From NCBI GenBank assembly GCA_950106755.1, contig OX467086.1:21966001-22030000 (forward strand): a DNA stretch of 64,000 nucleotides, read 5' to 3'. Positions within the stretch are counted from its first letter, which is position 1. Each line of letters starts with the position of its first letter. A model generated the notes under the pieces. The model was not told the origin of the DNA, made no database searches, and saw only the letters and a list, made by a program, of their open reading frames with translations. Origin of the DNA: Climacium dendroides. Its lineage: Eukaryota; Streptophyta; Bryopsida; Hypnales; Climaciaceae. The position numbers and the translations under genes were made by a program. This document shows, one piece after another, positions 1-12,858 of the stretch.

Positions 1-42
1 TCATGCTGTTACAAGTCGCCAAACTGTAACCCGCCCACAATT

Positions 43-149
43 GTACGATCCCTGGGCTTCATCCCAGCCATTCGTATTTAGAGTTTAGGGTTACAGCCGT
101 AGGATCCCTAGGCTTGATCCCCACCATTTGTATTTAGGATTTAGGGTTT
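43..149. repeat. Two-copy 56-bp tandem repeat with telomere-like TTTAGGG
   Basis: Two diverged copies of a roughly 56-bp unit lie head to tail. Each has GATCCCT(G/A)GGCTT, then ATCCC, then CATT(C/T)GTATTTAG, and ends in TTTAGGG. The GATCCCT starts at 47 and 103. Single TTTAGGG words resemble the plant telomere repeat, but they are not an array and are probably interstitial or coincidental. Confidence 0.5.
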
Positions 150-2270
150 GAGATTTGTGTGTGTGTTCTAAGGTGTTTTAAGGTTTAGGTACAAGGTGAG
201 ACAATTTCTTACTAATTTTACTACCAGTGGATTTTCCACCGCCTGGTACTGAATCCCACTAAACCCTTAAAACACGCTCCATCTGCATGGTTAAGGGTTG
301 TAATGGACAGACTTCCCGAGTCCCACAACGGCAATTCCTAACATGCCAACCAATCTCTGTGCATTTCTCCGCACATCCAATCCGGAAATTCCAAAAAATC
401 TAACCCACCAAACAATCTCTACGATACAATAGTCGCCATTGTTCTCATCCAAGGAAGCATGCATTCGGTAAACTGACAAAATAGATGCTATTTTGTCACA
501 GTCACATCACTTGCATATGAAATACAAATTCCCGTGCAGGTTCATATTCCTTGAGGGCACTCCTCACTACCACAAGTGAATGAGGAAATCACTCACATCA
601 GCTACAAACATTCCATCCTCCTTCAGTATGTCAACTCTAAATCCATCGAATATTCTGCAAGTTCCACTACTGAAACATGCAAAAAACCCCGAGGTTGCCA
701 CTATCCGCCTCAATTGTGTAAACTTTTTCAGCAAGCACTTCCTGCCTATCGCTGGACCCCAAATGTACATCGTTCTACATTGATAAGACCCTGCTTACTA
801 CCTGCAAAATGATCTATTCTACAACAATCATATATCCATGTGCACATCAACAAACTTTCGAGGTTCCTACTTGATGATCTTCTAAGTTTTTTGCAGCATT
901 ACAATCACCTGACAAGATATCATCCACTAGCTCAACATGCTGTTCCACAAAAGAATACCTGTAACGGATTTAAAACATTAAACGTACAGATTCATCACTC
1001 CAGCACCATCAACATCGCATCCACCACCTTCAATTCATCATCAACAGCACATGAGATAGGTCAACAGTATGATAGCAACAAATGTTAAAATAAACAAACT
1101 GAGAATATGCTGCGGTACAGCGGTAGTAATCGAATTCCTTCAATCCACTGGCACCTTAGGCATCACAAGACAGGCTAAGCAAATACAATCCAAGATGGAA
1201 CCATGGTATCAAAATGCAACCCAGATGGAACCCATCCAATGACTACTTGCCAAACAAGGCCACAAAGTGGAACAATAAAATTTAAAAAACCTATATATAA
1301 CAATTTCATCGTGCAGTGCATCTCAATTCCAATGCAGGGAATGTTGCCAATGAAGGTAGGACCAATCCGAACGAAGGGTTGTCATGAATACATGGAACAA
1401 AAAAACAATCACTCTACGGCCAGGCTGTTCAGCGGCATTTGCGCACCTCTAACCGCAAATCTACCTTCCACCAGTGACTACATGTTGCAAAAAAAACTGG
1501 CATTCGACTCAGGACCCACCACTGCTGCTGGACAACCGGGTGCAGACAGGGTTAACACCGAAAGGTTCAAAATCCTGGAATGAGTTTCGTAGGATTTTAG
1601 ATAGGTTTTTATGATGTCAAATTTATTTGTAATTAATTCAAACATTTTTTTTAAAGGGAAGGGAACATACTAGCTTTTGAGGAGTATACTTTTCATTCAA
1701 TTTGTTAGCCAGGAGCATAAATTGCGTCCTCCTAAGCACACAAACAAAATGCTCACATCGACTGAGAGTAAGCTAAGGAAACCGATGGGTGATCTATCAT
1801 TTGGGACATTCATCTCAAATTGGAATCAATTAACAGTTCGATCTGGCCTTCTAACTCAAAATGCAGCATTATTCACCGCAAAAAACTGTGATTGCCAACA
1901 TCAAAGTGAACAAACTGTCAAGAGAGAAAAGGACAGAAAAGGGTTGGAAATTAAAATGACGTTTGACAACAAAGATTGCTTTTCAGAGTGACTGGACGTA
2001 CTTTATTGAAGCATACTGCTCTCAAAATGTACTGCCATATGAAGAGCTTCAATACTTGCAATGCTGTAAAGAGCCTCGTATGGGTAAATCGTCTAAACAC
2101 CTCACCCAAATGTTGGACACCACTATCTTAAACATGGGCTCCCTGACCCAAGTCTGGGCAGCTATAATAATGCAAAATATTAAAATAAATTTGTTTTTTG
2201 GAAGATTATATTTATGTCTACGTAGAGATTAGATGTTACAGGTTGGAGCTTAAAAATGAAAATCTTGTTT
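150..2270. other. No supportable gene; mixed-composition intergenic DNA
   Basis: This stretch is less AT-rich than the DNA after it and has short open frames on both strands, the longest about 126 codons on the plus strand at 1203-1583. None shows a recognisable domain, splice pattern or repeated motif. It could be untranslated or decayed gene sequence. I see no convincing coding region. Confidence 0.4.
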
Positions 2271-5200
2271 TGTTTTGAACGCAATCTAGACTCCATTGGA
2301 AGAAATAACGATGAGGATAGCTTGCTAAAAGAATCTCACCTAAAGGTTTTACAGGCTTCAATTCCATTTTAGAACTATTCAAAATATGATTTTCCCTCCC
2401 ATCTTATATCTACTTCTACTTGACAGTTTTTAAAAAAAAGAAAATCAAATTGATTTTACTGAATTTTTTCCCTACATTCTCAACTCAATTCTTCACCAGA
2501 GGATGTAATCATCAAAACTCTTTGGAGCAAAAGTCTAAGTTAAGGATTTGAAATCTGGAAACCTAATATTCAATTTGAAAAAAAAAAAAAAAAAATCTTC
2601 TCACTTTGAACACTAATACTGTAGCTTACATTCTACTTGGTAAAAGAATTTTTTCCGCGCACTCTCCACAAGAATGATGCAAGATCGTAAGGTTGGATAA
2701 GCCATAAAAAGTAAGTTATTTTCAATGTAGTTTGAAATGGCAGTTTCGGATTAGTTTTTGGTGAAACAAAGTCAAGTCATTGAAGTTGTGCAAATGAATG
2801 GGTCGATGGTTATCCACTACACTCACCTGCACTTCGGAACCCAGTTGCTCACTCACACAATTAGTGGACTAACACCAATACACCAATAATTTGTCAATGC
2901 ACCACATACACTATACAAATCACTACACAAAGGCTAGGAAACTAAATTTTATAATTATATGAAGGAGTTTACAATTTATTATATATACAAGAGAAATGAC
3001 AACTTGACATACAAAAGATAACTAAGAAAGTGGAGGAAAGACATCAAATTGTCTTTACAAAGATGCTTTAGATAGCCCGGATATGGAGATGCTTTAGATA
3101 GCTGCTTTAGATAGCCCTATTATGAAGATAAATCTAATACTTTTTACAAAGACAATTAGCATGTATTATGCTACCAATGTGAAAATGTGAAATCAACTTG
3201 TCAATTGATCTTCAACAATTCTTCAACAATTCTTTAACAATGTAGAAGGCGAATTGACAAAAATTCAAAAATTTACGCACTCACAAATATCTATTTAGTA
3301 ATTGCAAAATTATTATTTTGGATTTAATATTACTATTGATGACTCTGAAATGTCTATTATTAGTGAATAGTCTTAGAGAGCACCCTAAGTCTAAATGCTC
3401 ATCACTCCCTACTCACATTCTAGAGTTGTCTATTGTCAATAAGCTCTTTTTAGATAATCCAAATTCAAAAAATGTTGGCTCAAGGATTCTTTCCTATACA
3501 ATCCAAGTCTTTTGATTCAATAATTTATGATTTGCAAATTGATATTATTGATTTTGATTGAAAAAATTAGTTATAGACAATTAAAAAGTGAAGAGATGTC
3601 AATGCGAGAATTTAAAGTATAAGTAGATAGCATTTTTCTTTTGTTGGATGAATAGACAAGTGTGATTTAGCTCCCCTCAAATGATCCTTTATTTCTACAA
3701 ACATTTTTATGTATGAGCAATTTTATATTTGTATAATTTTCTATTCAATTCAAATGATAGGAATTGTTTTGTAATGAACTGAGTGAGTATGTATGTTAAA
3801 TTATAATCTATGGTATATAAATGGCAATGCATGAGTTCAAAATCTATTCAATTGAAGTATGTAAATTATAATCACTCTATATTCAAGTATCAATATAGGA
3901 GAGAAAAATATTGCAATTAAAGTTTGAAAATTTGAAATAGCTTGAATATGGCAATTGAGTGTGAATTAATGCAGTTGAATTATATGGTTGATAGTTGCAG
4001 ACGGTGGATCTGTAGATGGATGGTGGATTGATATGTACTTGGATTATGAACTATTATTTTTTATTTTAATGTGTAAGAGAGATATATTATTAGAATTAAA
4101 GTTGATTATCAATAATTATTATGATATGTATAAGACTTTTATTCACTTGGTAAGTATTTGAAGTTAATCAAAGAATATGGCCAAGTATATGATTGTATCA
4201 AAAGTAAGAATATTCAAGAGATTGCTTAAAGATTGTAATTTGACTAAAATCTTTTAGTTTCAAAGTTGTTTAGCTATTGTCTAATGCAAAATCAAGAGTT
4301 GATAATGATATGAAAATTTAAATTGATTTAAGTCTAGAATATTGAATGTGTGTGATGCCTATGATTATTGTTTGGTCATGATTGGAAATTTTAATTATGT
4401 TATAGTTTGGATTTGTATAATCAAAAGTGGAGAAGAATAAATCGTCTTTGGAGATTATTGAAATTTTTAGATTGACTATTATTTAACATTAAAATATCCA
4501 GATTGAATGAAATGAAATACTATAAAAATCATTTAAGGATTAAGTAAATAAATAAGAGTCTATAGAAATTGCATATAGAATATAAGACTATTGCTCTAAA
4601 AGTAATTATACAATAATAGACTATTGCCATGAGTAATGTGCATTGAAAAAATCTTACTCCACTGTATTTTTCAATTTACTTATAGCATACAACATTTACA
4701 TAGGATTGCATCCATGGATATACTAGCTAATTGATGATTTGATGGACATACTTACAAACCTTTCTCACAAGATTGTATACAAGCATTCTATACTAACATC
4801 TCTTTATAGTATCCTAATAATATATTATTTCTAAATAGAATATCATTTGTTTATATGTGATTTTAGCCATCCAAAACTCTAGATAATTTGATTCTTTTCC
4901 AAAGAATCTATCTTATTATATTCTTTCCTGATTGTTTGGTTGTTATATTTGTGTACTACATTTGGCACCTCCAACTATTGGAAAAAATCTTGACTAGAGG
5001 TAGTTAAGATGTAGGTATTAAATAATAGAACAAATAGGGGATAATCAAATTGACAAGGATATCTAAAGATGTGAAAACTAGAGTGTTATACTTCAAGGGA
5101 ATATTTCCATAAATCTAGGAGCCCTAAGTGGTATCCATTTCACATAATTAAAACTTAGATATTTTTGAATATTTAATTAAAAAATTATTAAAGGGAAGTT

Positions 5201-5545
5201 TTTAAACTTCAATAAAAGAAAATAAAGAGAAAGGAAAATATTGTGTAGATTTAGGCTTGTAAAAGAGTGAGGCCACAAATGGTACCAATGAGGACAAAAT
5301 GGTGTCCTATAGAAAAATTAGTGATGAAATTATAGAAGAGGATTTATTCGATGTATTTGTGAGGTACTTTTTCACTAACTTTTACTTTTTGTCAAGTACC
5401 AGTAGTATAGGGGTTCATCCATGGATAAGCCAACGTAGTCTATTGTTGATGCGTCTAATGTCACTTTTAAAGTAGATTTAGGTTATGTGTAAACTAACTT
5501 TGTGGAGCATACCTAGAATCTTTATTCTTATACTTCTATTCTTTT
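2271..5545. other. AT-rich intergenic DNA, no gene seen
   Basis: Strongly AT-rich sequence with a poly-A run at about 2577-2595 and a short imperfect repeat of GATGCTTTAGATAGC at about 3060-3120. Open frames are short and featureless. I see no gene, LTR or structural RNA here. Confidence 0.5.
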
Positions 5546-5567
5546 TCTTTCTTTCTTTCTTTCTTTG
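5546..5567. repeat. (CTTT)n microsatellite
   Basis: A short run of repeated CTTT units inside a pyrimidine-rich stretch of otherwise AT-rich DNA. Confidence 0.7.
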
Positions 5568-5722
5568 TTTTCCCTTATTTCCAGGTTCTCTCAATTTGAT
5601 GGGAAGTCAATTACTACTAATGCAGACACAATGTTCTAAGAGTCCCGGTCCTATATAGTATTCTAGGGTAGGCAACACATCGTGGGCAACACGTCTTATA
5701 CATGGATGCAACCTATGACCTA

Positions 5723-5727
<5 letters not shown>

Positions 5728-5772
<45 letters not shown>
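5728..5772. repeat. (TA)n microsatellite
   Basis: An uninterrupted dinucleotide run of about 21 to 22 TA units. It is likely to vary in length between individuals. Confidence 0.9.
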
Positions 5773-5774
<2 letters not shown>

Positions 5775-6480
5775 ATAATATTTTTAAAGTATACGAATAA
5801 TTCGTTAAATAATACCTTTTTATATGTTGGGGCAACAGGGCCAGTAATTGCTCTTTATGAGCTTTTCGAATCTATGTGCAAAATGACTAAACGTGGCAGT
5901 CTCAGTAAGCAACACGTCTAGTATACAAAGTATGAAATGCTTAGGATAAAGTACCAGATTCTTGGTCTTTGAGCTTTTCTCTTTTTTTCTAAGATTGGAC
6001 AACAAGTCTCAGGGCAACAAGTCCAAAACCACGGGGTAAGTTGTTCCTAAAACATACAAAAATATTTATCAACCACAAGGAATACTAACTTCCACAAATA
6101 TCGTCCAATTCTAAAACCCAAAAGCTAAATTACAAAATTTATTTTAGAAGTTGTGGGACTTATAGTCGTTTACAATCCTAGGACCTAGACCCAAACCAAG
6201 GGTACGGCCCAAGGGCCGTTCGAAAAATTTGAACTTTTTTTTAATTTTTTGTTTTTAGTCAAATGATTAGGCCAAATCATCCAAATTTAAATCCAAATTT
6301 TCAATTTTAATATTATAAAATTTATTTTATAGATTAAGGGACCTATAGCCATTTGCAGCCCAATGACCGTGAGCTGCAAACCTATAACCGTCACAGTAAA
6401 CCTATGACCACGCCGAAGGACCTAAGGCTGTGGGTCAGTCCTATGACCGTGGCAACATGTCACGGTACCGTGGTCCAAGG
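5773..6480. other. Non-coding stretch with recurring GCAACA(A/C)GTC words
   Basis: The words GCAACACGTC and GCAACAAGTC recur between about 5680 and 6500, as does CCTATGACCGT between about 6390 and 6450. No reading frame of note runs through them. They look like remnants of a degenerate short tandem repeat. No gene is recognised. Confidence 0.3.
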
Positions 6481-7560
6481 TCGATCGAGGCAACAAGTCT
6501 GAATTTGGAGGTCCAAATCCCTAATTTTCTTCGGAGGGGAAAAGAAAACGCCGCGCCTTTGAATTCCGATCAACCTGCTTCATCGAATTAGAGATGGATC
6601 CACGCCCGAATTGAGATCACCCATCAATTCCTGAACTTGATCAGACAATCACTCTGCGCCTGTAGATTTTCCGATTTTCAATGCTCCGATCGCACTCCTG
6701 GATCCGAGCTCCTCAGTTTGCCGTGAATTTACTGCACCTCTTGTCCAAACTTCCGTTTAATCTCCTCACCTCCTACGCCGAATCACTTTCAAACCCCATT
6801 GTCACTGCAGCGTTCAATCCACCATCAGTCCAAAACATCACCAGAAAATTTTCAATCTGAAAATCCCAACATTCCAATCAATTCCCGATCACTCAACCTT
6901 CACTGCAATTTCGCCACGCTGTTCGTCGAAATTCCTTCTGCGCCTGCTCATTCTATAGATTATGAGATCAATTCAGCCTGCCTTCATTTCAATCGACTGG
7001 TTGCCACACCAGCAGTCTTGATCTCGGTCGGATCGGAAACCTCAGCAATTTGAAAAAAAATTCTTGATCACTCTGTTGTAGGAAATTGCAAATTTCTAAT
7101 CACCAGCCTCCAATCAACCGAAACAATTCGCAGCCTCACCGTGCTTCGACACAATTTTAGATTTTGAGATTTAGAAATTTCATAGATACAAACACACCAG
7201 AGAGCACTTATACAATTACAAATATCACAGCGAAAGAAATGTTTCACAACCACAGATAATACAACAAAAATTTGCACAGAAAAGACTTCAAATTATAATC
7301 GCACAAAAATTACAATGATCAGTGCTTCTTCATGAATGCACTGTAACTAAAAAATAAAATATTTTGTCTTTTAAGAGTCGGGAAGAAGGTCCCGCGCTTC
7401 TCCCAATCGTTTTTCATCCCATTTGATGCCTCGTTCATCCATATCTGCAACTCATTCATCCTTTTGGCACCTTTTGGAATTTCCCATCCATCTATGCGGT
7501 TTTCATCCATTCGGTACTTCATCCATCCTAACTACCCCATTTATACTGCATAAAGTTTGA
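6481..7560. other. Pyrimidine-rich, less AT-rich island of unknown nature
   Basis: This kilobase is clearly less AT-rich than its flanks and is C/T-rich on the plus strand. It contains an 84-codon plus-strand frame at 6799-7053, rich in Ser, Asn and Pro, with no recognisable domain. From about 7412 to 7530 the word TTCATCC recurs. It could be the leader or promoter of a lost gene, or part of a mobile element. I cannot assign a function. Confidence 0.3.
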
Positions 7561-7680
7561 AAATTGCTTTTTGGATTACTTTTAGCTACTTTCTGCTTTT
7601 TAGTGTTTTTAGTCTACTTTTAAGCTATTTTTTCTACTTTTTAGACTACTTTCTACATACTTTTTTTTTATAAAAACTAA
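7561..7680. repeat. Low-complexity CTACTTTTTAG-type repeat
   Basis: Imperfect repetition of short words built from CTACTTT, TTTAG and GCTTTTTAG. This is simple AT-rich low-complexity sequence with no coding potential. Confidence 0.4.
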
Positions 7681-7739
7681 AAAGTAACCTAAAAACCGAA
7701 GTCTTTATTCTATAGTATTTCAGATGAATTCTACACCAA

Positions 7740-9115
7740 GTAAGTCAAGAAGTCAAATTAATTATAATTGTGATAGATCATTGGATAAGAAAATTCAGCT
7801 AGTAAATACTCCTTTTTTGAGAATCTTCAATACAATCATCGTGTACAATAAAATTTGAAAATCAAGAAGAAATATGTCCAATAGAGTTATTATGATCACA
7901 AGAGAAAGTCATTGTTGTTTTTGTGGTAAAATAGACCATTTTCAAAAGAACTTGACTATTTCAAAAAACAAAGTTTACTAAAATTCTAGGTAATCAATTT
8001 CAAACTCACAAGTGAATTTTGAATCAAGATTTTTAAAAGCTGTACACTTTCTAAATTTATTGCAAGTTCAACCAATAACTATACCATGAGTCAATTCAAC
8101 TTAGGATAGTTATTGATATACTTATTTATTTTCATTTGTTTAGTGAAAATAAAAATCATAGACCATGTTATTAAAATTTTGATAAGAAAACTGCTTGGAT
8201 AAAGTTCTTTCTATAATAAAAATATATGTAAAAATATAAACTAAAAATTATTTATCAATGAATCTAGATTGATTGTCTTTTTCTATAAAAAAATAGAAAT
8301 TAAAAAAAATTACTGTCTCATCTTTTTACGGTTTTGTATAGAATTTTAAAAAATGCTTATTATGGACAAGGTTTTACTTGAGCGATAAACAAAAATTATT
8401 CTTTTGAACCTTATCTTTTCATAGATTTTGCAAAAGTGATTCTTTTGAATAAAGAATTCACTTAATTGACTTAAAAGGTAATTATTCTGACAATAAAGAA
8501 TTTTATAAATAAATTGATCAATTGCCTTTAGATGATAAGAGAATAATTTTTAGAAAAATTTAGGACAATGAAAACCCTTTTGAAGGTACAGTAATGAAGA
8601 AAGGACTAGTAATTTTAAATTTGGTCTTGCACTATTTAATTGTTTAATACAAAAAATCGAAAACAATTTTTAACTTTAAGGTTCCTAGAATATATGTTGG
8701 TTGGAATGGAATCCAAATAGCTTTAAAAGTTACGTTTTTACCTATGGTCCTACTAAAGCCAACCTCAACTCCTTTAATTATAGATTTTAATTGCAAAAAA
8801 AAAAAGAAATCCTCTTAGTGTTTTGTTTAAATTGATATGCCCATAATTACATGAGTTTTTGAATGTTTACGCTTCAAATACTTTTATCCCATAATGGTTG
8901 GTTATTTCCACATAAGCTAATATAAAAAAATTTGGTTGGGAATAGAAATACATCTTCATAATCAATGAAAATTGACTACCACAATTTACTGTGATAGACA
9001 ATCCTTTAGCAATGTTTACCAAGGTTTTTACTTGATGACCCCTTAAGCTTAGAATAGATTTTTGGGAATGTTTATCCATAAACACATTAAATGTTGAAAA
9101 AAACTTCCCAAACAA
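7740..9115 (+). pseudogene. Decayed retroelement-like sequence, copy 1
   Basis: A damaged plus-strand frame at about 7900-7970 keeps part of a CCHC-type zinc knuckle (Cys-x2-Cys, then Gly and His at the right spacing, last Cys lost). Around 8330-8770 short blocks are readable that also occur in the copy at 13.1-14.2 kb. These include a block with Asn-Ala-Tyr-Tyr/His-Gly-Gln-Gly-Phe and one beginning Lys-Val-Pro and ending Asp-Phe-x-Cys-Lys. Stops and frame changes interrupt everything. I infer an old gag-like or pararetrovirus-like element. The family is not identified, and the strand is taken from the zinc knuckle. Confidence 0.35.
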
Positions 9116-9670
9116 TCTACTTCATAAAGAACAAAATGAGAAGAATGGATCTAATTGAAAAAAATTAAAAAAATGTAGCTTTTATATTTTTTAAAAATCT
9201 CCTTTATATTAAAAAATATCATTAGATGCTATTTGAGGCCATTAGAAGAAAATATTGTATTAAAAATACTTAAAAAACAAAAAATCAATTCACATATATT
9301 TATAATGATTTATTTAATTAGATTTATATATTATTATTTTCAAAATATAATGTTACATTGCTTTTTACTTATTTACAATAACAATTAATGTTTCTTCAAG
9401 AATTTTTCTAATCATTCAATTAGAGATATGTAAATAAAATTTAGTTCAAAATACATTATGGAATTGTCTTTTATTATTTCAAAATAATTTTTATTATTTA
9501 AAATAGAAAAAAAAATTATCTTATTTCAATATATAAATTTACAAATCAATTAGAAAAAAATGCCAATTATTGCATATGCCTTCCAAACATGCATTTGATA
9601 TGAAAAATATGGTTTAACTAAAAATGAATTAAGAACTATTAGCAATTATTATTATGTGTGAATTCCAACA

Positions 9671-9683
9671 TGGTATTAAAGCC
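9671..9683 (+). other. Possible retrotransposon primer-binding site relic
   Basis: The word TGGTATTAAAGCC follows ...CCAACA and resembles the TGGTATCAGAGC primer-binding site (initiator Met tRNA) found just after the 5' LTR of many plant retrotransposons. No LTR pair was recognised, so this may be chance. Confidence 0.2.
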
Positions 9684-9832
9684 TTGAAAGGGATAGTCTT
9701 TGAATGTTGCTTTATTTCCTTAATAGACTATCATATGCACAAAACAATGATAACAAATAGTTAGTATGACTTAATACAACTTGTAGTGCTTTTGAACATG
9801 AATAGGATTGTTTTGCTAATATTAAAAAAATA

Positions 9833-10536
9833 TTATTCAATCACCTCATCACCGTTGATAGTTAGGTCATCGTCTTTATCATCAAGTGCAGCAGGGGCAT
9901 CTATATTCTTGATCATACTACCTATCTTCCCTATACGGGACAAGAGGTTACTGTTGCCCTCCTTTGTACATGCATTAATAAATCCCATTACATACTCCAG
10001 GTCTTCGCGACCAATTCCCAGACCAGCTGTAATATGAGCTTGTATATTAACACCCACACTATCCACGGCCTTCATCACAGAGACAATACGACTTTCGAAT
10101 GCTTATCAGACACATCGATCTTCTTCTCGAGAGATGCTACTTTAGTCTCTATAAGAGACGATATTTTTGCTTCCATTATAGATATTTTTGCAAGGACGGA
10201 AGACGTGTCCTGAGAAGATGGCTGCTGCACAGAAATCTTGGGCTTAGTAGTAGGAGGCCCAATTTTAAGTGTGGGAGCCTTTACCTCCTTTTGGCTAACG
10301 GGTCGCATCATAGATGTTAAAGGCCTGCCAGCAAATACCAATGATCCAGACGGTAAATTCATCCTGCTCGAGAGCAGGGATTGAGCCTTTGGCTACTCGA
10401 CATGTTCATCGTCTGAGTCACCACTATGCACCTGAGGCTGAGTTCTAGCATAGTCGGCGTTATCCGCCTCATCTGCCCATACACTTCTCGAACCCTTCAT
10501 CGTCGCCATCCTAGATTCCATAGAGTTGTAGAACAT
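9833..10536 (-). pseudogene. Virus-like damaged gene (acidic N-terminus, coiled middle), about 234 codons
   Basis: Read on the minus strand from the ATG at 10536, one frame runs to 10075 with a single TAG at 10393-10395. A second frame overlaps it by a few bases and continues to the stop at 9833, which suggests one gene with one nonsense change and one frame shift. The N-terminal 45 or so residues are rich in Asp, Glu and Ser. A Lys/Ile/Ser-rich stretch with coiled-coil character follows. The C-terminal third is compact and ends in an Asp-rich tail. It has no introns and is much less AT-rich than its surroundings. Placement just downstream of another minus-strand frame is reminiscent of the nucleoprotein-phosphoprotein order of plant rhabdoviruses, but I have no direct family match. 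It could equally derive from a large DNA virus. Confidence 0.35.
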
Positions 10537-10617
10537 GGACGTCATATTGTACTATAGTAATAGGTACACACATACAATAAATATAGCTATATATTAGTAT
10601 GGCAACAAGTAGCCAAG

Positions 10618-11040
10618 TTAGTGCTGCTCTAGTAGCCTTCTCAGTTTTTCCGTAGGAGTTTTCATCCTCGTAATACCTAGTCTCGCACTTGAGGGCGAAA
10701 CTAGAGATGCCCTCTTAGCGGCAAAAGTAATACAGTTGTCCTTGATGCATATCTTTCGTATGATTCTTATTCTGCCTCTCTTAAAATCAACATCATCCTT
10801 CTTTACCATCCCTAGTTTCATAAACACAAGGATGATGCCAGCACATTTTTCAAGGTCTCTGCCCGATAGACCGGTATTGGTCTCAAGGTACTCCTTTATC
10901 ACATTCATGGTTGCCAGCTTTGCCATTTTTGCAAATACAATAAGCTCACCACTATATTTGTGTTGATGCAATATCATTATTATAATTGCTGTAACGGCAC
11001 AATAAATCCCTCCAGTTCTGAGAGGATTGATGTAGTATAT
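10618..11040 (-). pseudogene. Virus-like open frame, 3' portion of an unknown gene
   Basis: A minus-strand frame ends at 10618. The first ATG gives 119 codons, starting at about 10977, and the frame stays open without a stop for about 20 further codons upstream, so the true N-terminus is probably missing. The product is basic and compact, with helices rich in Lys, Ile and Met, a central Gly-Arg-Asp-Leu-Glu segment and a Lys/Arg-rich tail. It lies about 80 bp upstream of the acidic minus-strand gene in the same orientation, and its base composition differs sharply from the flanks. I infer a relic captured from a virus. A C-terminal piece of a nucleoprotein is one possibility. The family is not recognised. 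Confidence 0.3.
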
Positions 11041-11410
11041 AGACTAGCTACTCCTATAGGATAGAAATACTAAGTTTACTCTTAGTAATGTTATTTACGT
11101 TGTACAAAACATAGCGGAAAAGGTGCACAGACCCAACCATATCTAGGACGTATGGTTGTCATACTTCAGTGCAGTATACATGCAATGTTTCTATCCCCAT
11201 CATCTCTATCTCTATGGATGGGATTCAAAAATCGTTGCAATTATAATATCTATAGCAAATACAAATTCCAAAATGACTTATTGTTACACATTTGTTTATT
11301 GACTTTGCCATCTTATAGGCACAATAACCCTATCATCATGTGAGTATGATGTTGCAATTGCAAGCATAAAGAGCAGCAAAATATTAACACCAGGAGACGA
11401 CAGTACGGCG

Positions 11411-11851
11411 ATGTCTCCAATTGGGATATCAACATTGCTATCACCCTTGATACAAAAGGTTCCGATGTACAAAATAGAACGAATGAGAATTGCTATCGAT
11501 GTTAACGCATTGTTGTTTATCATGTCTAAGTTCACGGTTCGCCGCCGTATAGAAAAGACATTCTCCCTAAAAGAGGCTAAAGATGTCTTGAGCCATGAGG
11601 CATTTGAAAGAGCGGAGTACGGTTCAAAGTGTATTGATACAATGAAGAAAGCAATGGATATCTTGAGAGACGACTTCTACTGTATATTTGTGTTTGATGG
11701 AAAGGCGTTTCCTAAGAAGGAGCTGGAAATGGAAAGATGAGCAAAGAAGAATACGGGAGCAAAGGAAACGCTGGCAGCAATGAGAAAGATATTCAAGCGA
11801 GACCTTTCAAATAAAAAGAATGCAAAACAGTACTATAATGCTCTTTTTTAA
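11411..11851 (+). pseudogene. XPG/FEN-like nuclease N-terminal domain, truncated
   Basis: From the ATG at 11411 the frame runs 109 codons to a TGA at 11738-11740, then continues in the same frame for 36 codons to a TAA ending at 11851. Features match the N-terminal domain of the FEN1/XPG structure-specific nucleases. There is a Gly-Ile start motif, an Ala-Ile-Asp-Val-Asn motif with the expected metal-binding Asp at residue 30, and a Val-Phe-Asp-Gly-Lys motif with the second Asp at residue 96, followed by a Lys/Arg/Glu-rich helix across the stop. The internal nuclease domain that should follow is absent, so the gene is broken. The sequence is divergent from what I expect of host FEN1, EXO1 or GEN1. 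A viral-type FEN is a plausible source. Confidence 0.5.
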
Positions 11852-12854
11852 TGTATAGAGCTAAATATATCAGAAGCTCCAACATCCCTCGATAGGTCAT
11901 ACTTTTTCAAACGAGGTGTGACTGGCCACCTTTCTCATTATAAATTGCAAATTTTCATTAGATTTTGTATATTCACACTACAAAATCTACTATATATCAG
12001 TGTGTGAAGAAAATTAGAGATTTTAAATTCCTATAGATTAAAACTTAGAATCAAGCAAGGACTTAAGAAACGAATAAGTGAACTCAAATCAAAATTATGA
12101 TGGGGGTGTAGCGAATTACAAGTTGGGGGATGTGAATCAAATTAAAAAGATTGAAAATTGAAAGTAGAATTAGCGCAAGGCAGAGTAGAGGTGAATCCAT
12201 GAGGAGTTGCGGTGGATAGAATTGAAGGATGGAGAAAAATCCACGGTGCAAGGAACAACAAGGAAAACAAACAAGATCAAAATCTATTGCATTACTAAAG
12301 TCCAAATTGGATGGAGCAATTGTAGGGAGGAACAAATTGAATTTTTTTGGAATTGTTGGTTGCAATATGAAGATGAAGACTAGGAGAGATTTGACGGTAT
12401 CGCTAGGCATTTTTGCATTGAACTTAATAGTTATAGATTGACTAGTCAAATTGACCTACACACATAAAAAAGAATAATTAATGAAAAAATTTGTACTATT
12501 TTTAAAGTATTATCTTGGAATTGATTAGGTCTTAGAGCATTCATTGCATAAGATGATTTGACTAAACATGGATTTTTGACCAAACTATTAAGCCTTTTTG
12601 TAGAACACTAGACAAGACTGGGACAACATTCATTGTGTCTATGGCATTAATAAAGGACTATCAACAAAATTTTACCCTTGGGAATAAGAGTGAATATTTG
12701 TTTGATTCTACAAATAAAAATAAATTTGTATCATAATATCTATTATACTATTGAATACAAGTGACTTTAGTCACAATACGTCAAACTATTTAACCATTCC
12801 CTAGATTTTGAACCCCTATACTATATGCTTGGGTTGTTGTGAGAAAAACAAACA
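11852..12854. other. AT-rich DNA; possible LTR remnant at its right end
   Basis: There is no gene here. The last few hundred bases before the primer-binding-site-like word at 12,859 would be the place for a 5' LTR of the following retroelement, but I could not find a matching second copy inside this window. A 70-codon open frame at 12229-12441 has no recognisable feature. Confidence 0.3.
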
Positions 12855-12858
12855 TTTT

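Noticed and set aside
43..149. Telomere or interstitial telomere array
   Set aside because: Only two isolated TTTAGGG words occur, inside a 56-bp repeat. There is no run of telomere units.
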